From contig NZ_JACHDZ010000001.1 in the NCBI RefSeq assembly GCF_014201375.1, positions 847,206-911,205 of the forward strand: a stretch of DNA of 64,000 nucleotides. The letters are read 5' to 3'. The notes below the pieces were generated by a model, which searched no databases, was not told the origin of the DNA, and saw nothing but the letters and a program-made list of their open reading frames with translations. Origin of the DNA: Tunturiibacter empetritectus (GTDB lineage: Bacteria; Acidobacteriota; Terriglobia; Terriglobales; Acidobacteriaceae). A program made the position numbers and the translations under genes. Numbering within the stretch: position 1 is the first letter of the stretch; the number at the start of each line of letters is the position of its first letter. Positions 21,510-30,218 of this stretch are shown one piece after another.

Positions 21510-21695
21510 CGAGGTGCCCTACGCGTTGTCGGAGCGCTAACGGTTAGGTAGCGGGAGAGCAACTATGTCGACTTCATTCATTACGCCACATGCGGTTCTA
21601 CGAGAATCCCAATTGTCCAGCAAGGTTGGGAGGAACGCTGCCTGGTACTTACTGTTCCTCGAACATCTGGACGAGTTCGCTACGCCTGGTATCTC

Positions 21696-22076
21696 GTGGC
21701 AGACCACCGGTTAGTTGTAGAGGCGATTCTACGCACTATGGCAGAACTAGACGCGATTCCTTTTGATGCAATGAGCCCTACGCTGGCCTATAGCCAAGCG
21801 CGAGAGACCCTGATTACGCAGGCGATTGCTGGGCTAAGACTGGGACGCAAGGAAGACGACGAGAATGCTACTTATCTACCGAGCACACTTGGCGAGTTGC
21901 CTGACCTACCGCGGCTGGCATTTATGCTGAAGCTCGTTCTGCGATCCTCTGAGAACGAGGTGACCCGATTTCTTGATGTCACACCCTTGAAGGTGCGAGA
22001 ACTGGTTCAGGCTGCGATCGATCGTTTGAGTCTGAGGGTACCTTTTTCTGTGCTGACCGGATGCCATGACGCGTGA
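21696..22076 (+). CDS. Unrecognised protein with sigma-region-4-like C-terminus
   Basis: The GTG start at 21696 is uncertain. The same frame is open back to 21552, and its upstream translation (IPIVQQGWEERCLVL, VRYAWYLVADHRLVV) reads like real protein but has no ATG, GTG or TTG. A ribosome site GGGAGAGC and ATG at 21565 lie in the +1 frame, ending after 49 codons at 21714. Either a frameshift broke the gene or a rare start is used. The C-terminal part, LPRLAFMLKLVLRSS...TPLKVRELVQAAIDRL, resembles a degenerate sigma region 4 helix-turn-helix. No function is assigned. Confidence 0.45.
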   Translation: MADHRLVVEAILRTMAELDAIPFDAMSPTLAYSQARETLITQAIAGLRLGRKEDDENATYLPSTLGELPDLPRLAFMLKLVLRSSENEVTRFLDVTPLKVRELVQAAIDRLSLRVPFSVLTGCHDA

Positions 22077-22161
22077 GATTTGAAGGCAAAAAAACTAACC
22101 CGGATTGCTCTGGATTAGTTTGGGTCTATTGACGGGCTCCGATTTATTTGGAGGAGATCGA

Positions 22162-23754
22162 TCAGGATGCCTTTTTTGTCTTTGCTTTGGGTGCCGGGGT
22201 TTCGGTGGCAGACTCGGCCTGTTGGCGTAGAGCGTGGATGACGACGCGCAGCATCTCCTCTTCTGGAGCAGGTTTGCCGGTGAAGATCTCGAACTGGCGC
22301 GCTCCCTGTTGTACGAACATCTCGATGCCGGTGATGATGGGGATGCTCTGCTGGCGCGCGAGACGGAGGAGCGGGGTTTCGAGTGGGTTGTAGACGAGAT
22401 CGAAGACCAACTTGGTGTTGAGATCTTCAGCTTCGAGGATCGGCGCGCTCTTGATGCCGGTCATGCCGATGGGAGTCGCATTTACGATCACGTCAAAGGT
22501 GGTCTTGGCGAGGGCGTCCTTCTTGATAGTCTTTGACCCGGACTGCTTCGCCAGCTTCTGCGCTGTTTCGGTGGTGCGATTGAGGATGAAGACCTCTGCT
22601 CCCTTGTCGCGCATTCCAAAGACTGCGGCGCGAGCCGCTCCACCGGCGCCTAGGACGAGGGCCTTTGCTCCGCGAAGGGACATGCGCTTCTCGATGGGCC
22701 CGGTGATGCCGGCGACATCGGTGTTGAAGCCGTAGAGCTTGCCATCCTGGCGAAGGACCGTATTGCAGGCACCGATCTTGGCCGAGAGGGGATCGGTCTT
22801 CTCGAGGTGCGCCATAATCTCCTGCTTGAGCGGCATGGTGACGCTGAGGCCCTGGATGGGGATCTCATGGACGAGTTTGAGAAGATCGGAGAGTTTGCTG
22901 GCCTGAAGCGCGAGATAGACGGCGTTGACGGTCTCGCGACGGAAGGCCGTGTTCATCATGATTGGAGAGAGTGAGCTGCGGATGGGGTTGCCGGCGACGC
23001 CGTAGACCTTGGTGGCAGCGTCAACCTGATCGATGCGATAGGTTTCGATCAGGGTGCGGGCGGCGATTTGACCGGGGGCGGTCTCTTCGCCAGCGGTGGC
23101 TGCGGCGAAGGTGAAAGCAGAGCCGGCGCGGAGTCCGAGGACGCGCGAAATGATGCCGGCATCGCCCATACAGACGCCGACGATGTTGGAGTGATCGTCC
23201 ATACGCTCGATGAAGCGCATGAGGGTGACGTTGTCGGTTAGAGTTTTGGCCGTAGGAACGATCTTGATGAAGTCGGGCTGGAAGGGCTCGATGCGTTTGA
23301 AGATGCCGTCGAGATCTTTGGTTGCGGTGAAGTCGTGGTGGCTGACGATGAGCGCGACGCCTGTTTCGCGAAGCTTCTGAAGCTCGCCTTTTTTCAGGCT
23401 CTCAGCGGATTCGAGCTCAAGGTCGACGATGTGGAAGCCGGAGGCTCCTGCCTTCGCGAGAATCTCCATCTCAGCGGCGAGGTTGCCGGAGAATTTACCG
23501 CCGTTGGCTGCGCGGCGGCAGGTCGCGATAGCGGTGACTGCGGTATTTTCGCTGAGGAAGTGCTTCAGCTTAGGCAGGGCGAGGAGAGGCTTCTCCAGGT
23601 AGTCGAGGCGAAACTCGAGGAAAGGAGTCTCCTTGACGACGGCGCTGGCTTTTTCAAGCATCTCGGCAGGCGTGGCACCAATGATGGGCACGCAGACTTT
23701 ACCGATACGGGAACGAAGAAACTGGGGGGCTACGGTGGGCACATTCACTCTCAT
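22162..23754 (-). CDS. aroE: Bifunctional 3-dehydroquinate dehydratase / shikimate dehydrogenase
   Basis: Two shikimate-pathway enzymes fused in order. Residues about 15-235 are a type I dehydroquinase: FLEFRLDYLE, catalytic His in VSHHDF and Schiff-base Lys in DFIKIVPTAK. Residues about 248-510 are shikimate dehydrogenase: YGVAGNPIRSSLSPIMMN substrate site, SVTMPLKQ, NADP-binding LGAGGAARAAV and ATPIGM. The same domain order is known in plants and in some bacteria such as chlamydiae. A Lys/Ala tail ends the protein. It is divergent from pgeF. Confidence 0.93.
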   Translation of the reverse strand: MRVNVPTVAPQFLRSRIGKVCVPIIGATPAEMLEKASAVVKETPFLEFRLDYLEKPLLALPKLKHFLSENTAVTAIATCRRAANGGKFSGNLAAEMEILAKAGASGFHIVDLELESAESLKKGELQKLRETGVALIVSHHDFTATKDLDGIFKRIEPFQPDFIKIVPTAKTLTDNVTLMRFIERMDDHSNIVGVCMGDAGIISRVLGLRAGSAFTFAAATAGEETAPGQIAARTLIETYRIDQVDAATKVYGVAGNPIRSSLSPIMMNTAFRRETVNAVYLALQASKLSDLLKLVHEIPIQGLSVTMPLKQEIMAHLEKTDPLSAKIGACNTVLRQDGKLYGFNTDVAGITGPIEKRMSLRGAKALVLGAGGAARAAVFGMRDKGAEVFILNRTTETAQKLAKQSGSKTIKKDALAKTTFDVIVNATPIGMTGIKSAPILEAEDLNTKLVFDLVYNPLETPLLRLARQQSIPIITGIEMFVQQGARQFEIFTGKPAPEEEMLRVVIHALRQQAESATETPAPKAKTKKAS

Positions 23755-24031
23755 GTCTACAATCGCGGTATATTACAGACCCGCGGGGAAGGATGCAAAT
23801 TTTTGTTGAAATATAAGGGGGTTAGTTCGTGCCCCTGCATCATCAATTGTTTCCGTCTTTTTGATGCGACAAGCCTAATTGCGGTACTAAAAATAGACTC
23901 TATGTATTAAGGAATGTTACAGGGGACTGTTTATTGAAGGGATGGCGATAACATTGGAGAGTAAGGATGCTTTTCGACACACTTGGCGGTGGTTTGCGGG
24001 TGGGGTAGTCGTTCAAAGTAAAGGGGTTAGT

Positions 24032-24871
24032 GTGAGTGAGCGGATTGAGATGGTGCGGGTTGAGGCGTGGGACGGGCTCGGGTGGCTGCGGCACGGGTTC
24101 AGTACGCGGGGTGGAGGCGTTTCTCCGGTTTATGGGGGAAAAACGCTGAATCTGGGGTGGACGAAGGAGGATGAGGCGGCTTCGGTGGTGAAAAATCGGG
24201 TGCGTTTTGTGCGGTGTGTTGATGGTGATTTGTGGAACAAACGTGGTTCTTTGCTGGTGGGATTGAGGCAGGTTCACTCGGATGTGGTGCGGATTGTTCG
24301 GGAGGGGGATGGGGCGCTCGAGGGGAAGCTGCAGACGGCGGAAGGGAGGGCGGTGCTGGAGGGGGACGGGCTGATTACGAATGTGCCGGGTGTGTTGGTG
24401 GGGGTGGGGACTGCGGATTGCGTTCCGGTGCTGGTTGTGGATCGGGAGAAGAGAGCGGTGGGAGCGTTTCATGCGGGATGGCGGGGGACGGTGGCGCGGA
24501 TTGTGGAGCGTGGGGTGGCGATGATGACGGCTGAGTATGGGTCGCGGGTGGAGGACCTGGAGGCGGCGGTGGGGCCGAGCATTGGGGCTTGCTGCTACTC
24601 GGTGGGTGGGGAGGTGCATCGGGAGTTTGGGGAGCGGTTTGCGTATGGGGAGGAGCTCTTCCGGGTGAGCGGGGCTGAGCTGTATCTGGATCTTTGGGAG
24701 GCGAATCGCAGGCAGCTGGTGGAGGCTGGAGTGGGCGAGGAGCGGATCACTGTGGTGGGAGAGTGTACGGCTTGTTCGGTCGATGCTGCGGGGGAGCTAA
24801 AGTACTTTTCGCATCGTGGGGAGAAGGGTGTTGCGGGGAGGATGTTGAGCGTGGTGGGTGTGGCTGGTTAG
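24032..24871 (+). CDS. pgeF: PgeF-type polyphenol oxidase / peptidoglycan editing factor
   Basis: DUF152 (YfiH/PgeF) fold. Zinc/copper ligands are visible as QVHSD, the Cys of TADCVPV and AFHAGWRGT, with GPSIGACCYSVG later. In E. coli PgeF removes wrongly placed L-Ser from muropeptides; other members act on purine nucleosides. The GTG at 24032, preceded by AAGGGG, is chosen; an in-frame ATG at 23942 has no spaced ribosome site. The composition is very G-rich. Confidence 0.88.
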   Translation: MSERIEMVRVEAWDGLGWLRHGFSTRGGGVSPVYGGKTLNLGWTKEDEAASVVKNRVRFVRCVDGDLWNKRGSLLVGLRQVHSDVVRIVREGDGALEGKLQTAEGRAVLEGDGLITNVPGVLVGVGTADCVPVLVVDREKRAVGAFHAGWRGTVARIVERGVAMMTAEYGSRVEDLEAAVGPSIGACCYSVGGEVHREFGERFAYGEELFRVSGAELYLDLWEANRRQLVEAGVGEERITVVGECTACSVDAAGELKYFSHRGEKGVAGRMLSVVGVAG

Positions 24872-24887
24872 TTCTGAAAGGCGCTCT

Positions 24888-25004
24888 GTCCTGCCGGACG
24901 GGCGCCCTGCGCGGGCGGCGGTCACTTCGTGACTTGTATACCCCTTCGGTTGGCGCTCCCGTTGGTCGCGAGCCATCTTTCTTTCCGCGGCCCGCGCAGG
25001 GCGC
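24888..25004 (+). repeat. Dispersed palindromic repeat, copy A3
   Basis: Starts GTCCTGCCGGACGGGC and carries GGTCACTTCGTGAC. The arms include a perfect 15-bp inverted repeat, GCGCCCTGCGCGGGC (24902-24916) with its complement at 24990-25004. It lies between the ends of pgeF and the convergent S9 peptidase. Confidence 0.85.
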
Positions 25005-25045
25005 ACTTCCGCACAGATCATTTGGGTCTTATGGGCCGATACATC

Positions 25046-27175
25046 CTAGTCCATGAGCTTTCGGGTTAGGTAGGTGTATTGTTCGGCGCGGGTGTTGGCC
25101 TGCTCTTTGAGGTTCGCTCCGGCAGCGTGTCCACCTTCGACGATCTCGTCGTAGAAGAAGGGCTTGTGAAACTCTTCGAGACGTGCGGCGAATTTGCGGG
25201 CGTGGACGGGGCCGACGCGGTCATCTTTGGTGGTGGTGAAGATGAGGGGCTCGGGGTATGTGGTGTTGGGGTTGAGCTGGTTGTAGGGGGAGATGTGGGC
25301 GAGGAACTTTCTCTCCTCGGGGATGGTGACGGTGCCGTATTCGCCGACCCAGGAGGCTCCGGCGGCGATGTGCTCGAAGCGGATCATGTCGAGCAGTGGG
25401 ACCTGGATGACGACGGCGTTCCACATCTCGGGGTGCTGGGTGAACTCGACGCCCATGAGGAGGCCGCCGTTGGAGCCGCCAACGATACCCAGGCGACGTG
25501 GAGAGGTGATCTTACGGGTGAAAAGGTCCTGGCCAACTGAGGCGAAGTCGTCATAGATGCGCTGGCGGTGGGTCTTGAGGCCGGCGTCGTGCCAGGCGGG
25601 GCCGAACTCGCCGCCTCCACGGATGTTGGCGAGGACGAAGGAGCCGCCCCGCTCAAGCCAGAGCTTGCCGAGGATGGGATTGTAGGTGGGCGTCATGGAG
25701 ACTTGAAAGCCTCCGTAGGCGTTCATGAGAGTGGGGTTCGAGCTGTCGTACTTGATGTCTTTGTGGCGGACGAGGAAGTAGGGGACTTTGGTTCCGTCTT
25801 TGGAGGTGGCCTGGAGCTGTTCGACGACGAGATTGGAGGCGTCGAACTGGGCTGGGAGAGTTTTGGCGGATTTTAGATTTGTTGATGCGGCGTCACCCAG
25901 AAGGAGGGAGGAGGGCGTCAGGAAGCCGGTGGTCTCGAGGAAGAACTTATTGTCGGAGGTGTTGGTGGTGGCGATGCTGACGCTGAGATTGTCGGGGATG
26001 TCGAGCTTTTTGCGCGCCCACGTGTTGTTGGCTTCGTGGGTGTAGATGTAGGCGCGGCCTTGAACGTGGTCGAGCGTGGTGAGGAGGAGATGGTCTTTGG
26101 TGGTGGCCGACTCCTGGAAGAACTCTTCTGATGTGGGAGTGAATACGACGGTGGGTTTGAGGTGGACTGGGTCCTTCTTTACGGCTTCGAGGTTAAGTGC
26201 AACGACTGAGCCTTGAGGGAAGGTTTTAGATTGGCCTTCGGGCTTCCAGTCCTGGTTGAGTTCGACGATGAGCTGGCCGTCGAGCATGCCGTGAGTCCGC
26301 GACTTGCCGGGCACGAAGATTTTCTTTGGGCCGCTGTCGGTGTAGAGGAAGGTCTCGCGCTCGAAGAAGTTGACTCCGCGGTTGAGGACTACGGCGACGT
26401 GACCCTGGCTGTCGTGAATTGCCGCTGCGTTGACTCCTACGTCGGCTGGCGTGCCGCGATACACCTCTTTGGCCTGGTCGAGGGTCTGGCCACGCTTCCA
26501 GAGCTTGATGACGAAGGGATAGCCGGATTGAGTCATGGTGCCCTCGCCCCAGTCACGTGCGACGAGGAGGGTGTCCTGGTCGACCCAGGTTACGTCCTGC
26601 TTGGACTTGGGCAGGACGAAGCCCCCTTCGACGAACTTGCCGGTCTTGAGGTCGAACTCGCGGAGGGTGTCGGCGTCTTCGCCGCCGGCGGAGAGAGAGA
26701 CCATGCAGAGGCCGTCTCCGGGGTAGAGGCAGTTAAGGCCCTTCTCTACCCATTTTTCGTTGTCCTTTGCGGCCAGGGCGTCGTAGTCGATGACGGTCTG
26801 CCACTCGGGCTGGTCGGTGAGGTAGCTGTCGAGTGAGGTTTTGCGGAGAATGCCGCGGACGTGCTGGGCGTCCTGCCAGGTGTTGTAGATCTCGCCGACG
26901 CGGAAGTCCGGGGAGGGGAGACGGGTGGGCGATTCGAGCACTTTGAGCGCTGCTTCGGCGAGCACGGGGTATCGTGGGTCGGCCTGCAGGACTTTGGCGG
27001 AACGAGCATTTTCTTCGTTGACCCAGGCCATGGCTTTGCCGCCGGAGACGTCTTCGAGCCACTGATATTTGTCTGGCTGCTCGGTGGGAGTTTGGGCGGT
27101 GGCGTGAATCGAGCCGAAGATGGTTGTTGTTGCGAATGCGATAAGGACAGCGGTCTTGCGGCTCCTAAGCTGCAT
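25046..27175 (-). CDS. Prolyl oligopeptidase family serine peptidase (S9), exported
   Basis: Signal peptide at about residues 1-28. A beta-propeller domain fills the middle and an alpha/beta-hydrolase domain the C-terminus. The catalytic Ser is in GGSNGG (near residue 567), Asp in KDDRVGP and His in EGGHAAG. The pattern TLMNAYGGFQ...ANIRGGGEFGPAWH is typical of S9A/S9B enzymes that cleave after proline in peptides. At 709 residues it is full length. It probably acts in the periplasm on peptides. Confidence 0.93.
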   Translation of the reverse strand: MQLRSRKTAVLIAFATTTIFGSIHATAQTPTEQPDKYQWLEDVSGGKAMAWVNEENARSAKVLQADPRYPVLAEAALKVLESPTRLPSPDFRVGEIYNTWQDAQHVRGILRKTSLDSYLTDQPEWQTVIDYDALAAKDNEKWVEKGLNCLYPGDGLCMVSLSAGGEDADTLREFDLKTGKFVEGGFVLPKSKQDVTWVDQDTLLVARDWGEGTMTQSGYPFVIKLWKRGQTLDQAKEVYRGTPADVGVNAAAIHDSQGHVAVVLNRGVNFFERETFLYTDSGPKKIFVPGKSRTHGMLDGQLIVELNQDWKPEGQSKTFPQGSVVALNLEAVKKDPVHLKPTVVFTPTSEEFFQESATTKDHLLLTTLDHVQGRAYIYTHEANNTWARKKLDIPDNLSVSIATTNTSDNKFFLETTGFLTPSSLLLGDAASTNLKSAKTLPAQFDASNLVVEQLQATSKDGTKVPYFLVRHKDIKYDSSNPTLMNAYGGFQVSMTPTYNPILGKLWLERGGSFVLANIRGGGEFGPAWHDAGLKTHRQRIYDDFASVGQDLFTRKITSPRRLGIVGGSNGGLLMGVEFTQHPEMWNAVVIQVPLLDMIRFEHIAAGASWVGEYGTVTIPEERKFLAHISPYNQLNPNTTYPEPLIFTTTKDDRVGPVHARKFAARLEEFHKPFFYDEIVEGGHAAGANLKEQANTRAEQYTYLTRKLMD

Positions 27176-27343
27176 CTTGTCTTTTTCCTTCCTGATACTT
27201 CTTTGCTCACGGTGTGCGAAGAGAGCCAGTGTAGCGCAGGTGTTGTCTGGGGTTTGTCATGAACCTTCTGGGAGCGATAAAGAATGGACAACTACGTGAG
27301 GGGGTGGGCGGAGGGATTGAGGTTTGGGCCGGCGGAGTTCGTC

Positions 27344-27387
27344 GGGATCCTTCCCCGTTCGACGTCGCTCAGGATGACAGCAAAGGC
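27344..27387 (+). repeat. HPERSEGS-type dispersed repeat, copy B2
   Basis: GGGATCCTTC...CTCAGGATGACAGCAAA, the same segment as in copies B3 and B4. It sits in a 263-bp gap between the S9 peptidase and the ABC permease where no gene is seen. Confidence 0.7.
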
Positions 27388-27438
27388 ATTTTAATGCGGG
27401 CTCGCTGGCTTAATATGGCTTCGCCTAGACTTCGGACA

Positions 27439-29163
27439 CTAGGTCTTGCATAGTTCTTCGGCAATTGCTTCTCGATGGTTCAGCGCGATTACGTCGAGAC
27501 GGTTTAGAACCCGGATGTAAAAGAGGAAGGCTGCCAGGGCGAGGGCGAGGAGAACTGGGATCATGAGCCACGGTCGGTGCAGGTGTAGGCAGAGGAGGAC
27601 GATGGCAAAGCCGATGCCGAAGCAGGCCAGAACAACGCCCAATGCGATCAGGGCGCTGAGTTGAGAGGTCTGTTGGCGGCTGATCTTCGACAGGTTGATT
27701 TTTTTTGGTGCGCTGAGGGAGCGAAGATTGCCGATGGCTCCGTTGGTGAAGGTGGCGAAGAGGAGCCAGCAGAGGGTCGCGAGGGCGATGAGCGGAGATG
27801 GAGTGCGGGTGCTGAGGACGAGAACTCCGAAGATGAGGAAGAACTCGACAAGGCTGAGGAGAAAGCCGATGAGGTTCTTTGCGAGGAAGACGTCGCGGAG
27901 GCGGGTGGGGCTGATGAAGTAGAACTGGACGCCGGGGCCGTCCATGCCGAGACCGTTGTAGGAGAGGATGGAGACGCCGAGGAGGGAGTAGGCGACGGCG
28001 GCTGGGAAGACGAGGCTGCCGCCGGTGCCGCTGGCTCCCATGCGGGTAGCGAAGAGGAAGACCATGAAGACGGGGGCGATGAAGCCGTAGAGCTGGTTGG
28101 TGTTGCGGCGGAGGTAGAGGAGTTCCTTGCGGAGACAGGCGGAGAGGGTGGGGCTGAGGCTGAAGGGGCTGCGGGTGGGTTGAGTTGTTGCTGACGGCAA
28201 GCCTGAGATGCGCTGCGGCGCAGGGATGCGGGTTGCTGCGGGTTGGTGGGAGACCTGGCTTAGATTTTCGCCGCGGAACTCGCGATGCATACGCCAGGCG
28301 TAGACGGCCAGGAAGAGGCATCCGAAGGCGGCGAGGCCTAGGAGAGATGCGATGGCGGTGAAGTGGCGTCCCTGTGCAGAGCTGACGATGGACGTGGCGG
28401 CAAGGCCGGGAGGCAGGAGATTGGCTACTGGCCGGATGCGATTGAATATCTTGATGAGGAGGGGAAGCTTGCTGGCCTGGTGACCGTGGTGGAAGGCTGG
28501 GTTGAAGGTTAGATTGATGTACTGGAAACCGAGGGAGCCGAAGATGATGAGGGCGGTGAAGATCTCGCTGGCGCGGCGGGTGGAGAGCCAGCGCTCGACC
28601 CAGGTGATGGCCATGCGGGTGAAGAAGATGTTAGCCAGTGCGAAGACGATGAGGACAAGAGTGGCCCAGGGGACTAGCGAAGGTTTGGCTACGCCGATGC
28701 CGATGTCGGCGGCGATGATGGCTAGGGTGCCGATGACGTTGGCCGCGGAGAGCAGACCGAAGAAGAGGCGTGCCAGGAGGTAGCGAGGAAAACTGATGGG
28801 GAAGCGGATGATGGTGTTGATGTCGAAGCTGAGGCCAGGAGCGGAGATGTTGAGGACGACGAGCTGCCAGAGCAGGAAGACTCCCCAGGTGATTGCATAG
28901 AACATGGCGAGGCGGTCGGTGGAGACGAGAACGTAGGCTCCGACGCCTGCGCCGAGGATGGGGAAGATGGCGATGAGGCCGAGGAAGGGGAAGATCAGGA
29001 TACGGGCGATGAGTTCGCCGGTTCCACCTTTGCGGCGGAAGGCGTTGCGAAAGATGCTCCAGCGAAGTTGGGCGAGGGCGGCGAACTGGGCTCGGCTCTG
29101 GGCGGAGGTCCAGGGATGATTTGGAGATTGGCTTTGGCTTGGGGTCTCGGTTAGCCCAGCCAT
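27439..29163 (-). CDS. ABC transporter permease (large two-half type)
   Basis: 574 residues with about ten to twelve hydrophobic segments in two blocks, separated by a Pro/Thr/Ser-rich loop near residues 300-340. The start MAGLTETPSQ at 29163 overlaps the end of the ATPase gene by 13 bp. A longer open frame running upstream is only Arg/Pro-rich antisense-like reading through the ATPase and is discarded. The pairing with a single ATPase suggests an ABC-2-like exporter. The cargo is unknown. Confidence 0.85.
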   Translation of the reverse strand: MAGLTETPSQSQSPNHPWTSAQSRAQFAALAQLRWSIFRNAFRRKGGTGELIARILIFPFLGLIAIFPILGAGVGAYVLVSTDRLAMFYAITWGVFLLWQLVVLNISAPGLSFDINTIIRFPISFPRYLLARLFFGLLSAANVIGTLAIIAADIGIGVAKPSLVPWATLVLIVFALANIFFTRMAITWVERWLSTRRASEIFTALIIFGSLGFQYINLTFNPAFHHGHQASKLPLLIKIFNRIRPVANLLPPGLAATSIVSSAQGRHFTAIASLLGLAAFGCLFLAVYAWRMHREFRGENLSQVSHQPAATRIPAPQRISGLPSATTQPTRSPFSLSPTLSACLRKELLYLRRNTNQLYGFIAPVFMVFLFATRMGASGTGGSLVFPAAVAYSLLGVSILSYNGLGMDGPGVQFYFISPTRLRDVFLAKNLIGFLLSLVEFFLIFGVLVLSTRTPSPLIALATLCWLLFATFTNGAIGNLRSLSAPKKINLSKISRQQTSQLSALIALGVVLACFGIGFAIVLLCLHLHRPWLMIPVLLALALAAFLFYIRVLNRLDVIALNHREAIAEELCKT

Positions 29164-29954
29164 GAGAGCTCCTGCTCGGGAGGGGCGATCGCGGGATCGC
29201 CGCCTACGATGCTGAGGAATATCTGCTCGAGGGTAAGGATCTGGTTGTTGCCGTTGCCTTCGGGGTTGCGGGCCTGGACGCCGGCTCGGAGCTCTTCGAG
29301 GGAGCCGTTGGCGATGAGGTGGCCGCGATCGATGATGGCGATGTGAGTGCAGAGGCGCTCGACGATCTCGAGGACGTGGGAGGTGAGGAAGATGGTGGCG
29401 CCGCGGGCAATCATACCCTGGAGCATGGCTTTGAGGGTGCCGGAGGCGATGGCGTCGACGCCTTCGAAGGGCTCGTCGAGGAAGAGGATGCGGGGGCCGT
29501 GGATGACGGCGGCCGCGAGGGCGAGCTTTTTCTGCATGCCGTGGGAGAAGTCGGTGATGAGTTTTTTGGTCTCGCCGGCGAGGCTCATGAAGTCGAGGAG
29601 TTCGGTGGTGCGGGCGGCGGTGGTGGCGGCGTCGAGGCCGTACATGCGGCCTACGAAGTGGAGGTATTCGGCTGCGGTGAGGCGGCCGAAGAGGGCGAGG
29701 CCTTCGGGGACTACGCCGATCTGGCGCTTGACTTCGATGGGGTTGGTAGCGGCGTCGAGGCCAAGGATCTGGATGGAGCCGGAGGTCGGGGCGAGCAGGC
29801 CGGTGAGCATCTTGATGGTGGTGGATTTGCCTGCGCCGTTGGGACCGAGGAAACCGAAGAACTGGCCGGGAGCGACGGTGAGGTTCACGTCTTGAACTGC
29901 GGTGAATTCGCCGAAGCGGCGGGTGAGGCCTGTGGTGGTGACGGCGGGGACCAT
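29151..29954 (-). CDS. ABC transporter ATP-binding protein
   Basis: Walker A GPNGAGKST, Q-loop in QIGVVPEG, LSGGQ-like segment replaced by DFSHGMQKKLALAAA, Walker B RILFLDEPFEG and switch His in LTSHVLE. This is the pattern of ABC-2 type export ATPases. The start at 29954 (MVPAVTTTGL) puts the domain at the usual distance; an ATG at 30029 would add 25 unrelated residues. Neither has a strong ribosome site. It is co-transcribed with the permease. Confidence 0.9.
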   Translation of the reverse strand: MVPAVTTTGLTRRFGEFTAVQDVNLTVAPGQFFGFLGPNGAGKSTTIKMLTGLLAPTSGSIQILGLDAATNPIEVKRQIGVVPEGLALFGRLTAAEYLHFVGRMYGLDAATTAARTTELLDFMSLAGETKKLITDFSHGMQKKLALAAAVIHGPRILFLDEPFEGVDAIASGTLKAMLQGMIARGATIFLTSHVLEIVERLCTHIAIIDRGHLIANGSLEELRAGVQARNPEGNGNNQILTLEQIFLSIVGGDPAIAPPEQELSWLG

Positions 29955-30218
29955 GTGTGGGAAGCATATCGCAATGGATGTGCCGGCAGAGGCAAATTCA
30001 GGGTGCGTGGGGTCGTCTGTGGGCGGCATTCCGCCGATTGATGGTGCGAGAGAGAGCGAACAACGGGATTCGAGGTCTAAGAATCGAGGTTGAAAGATGC
30101 AACACGTGAAGTTGTGGGTTGGTATACTTAAAAGTCAGCTCATTTAGCCGGGTTGGGGATGTAGCTGGGTTTTGGGCAGGACGCACGGCCGGTTAGCGAG
30201 ACTGCAGACAGGTTTTGA

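Noticed and set aside
21565..21714. Separate 49-residue gene with a good ribosome site
   Set aside because: Its sequence looks less protein-like than the overlapping frame continuous with the following gene; kept only as part of the frameshift question.
29164..29967. Open frame extending the ABC permease to 842 residues
   Set aside because: The extra N-terminal part is Arg/Pro/His-rich and lies entirely inside the ATPase gene on the same strand in another frame; a good start exists at 29163.
30060..30135. Promoter for dxs from TTGAAA and TATACT
   Set aside because: The two hexamers are 27 bp apart, too far for a sigma70 promoter; no better pair was seen.
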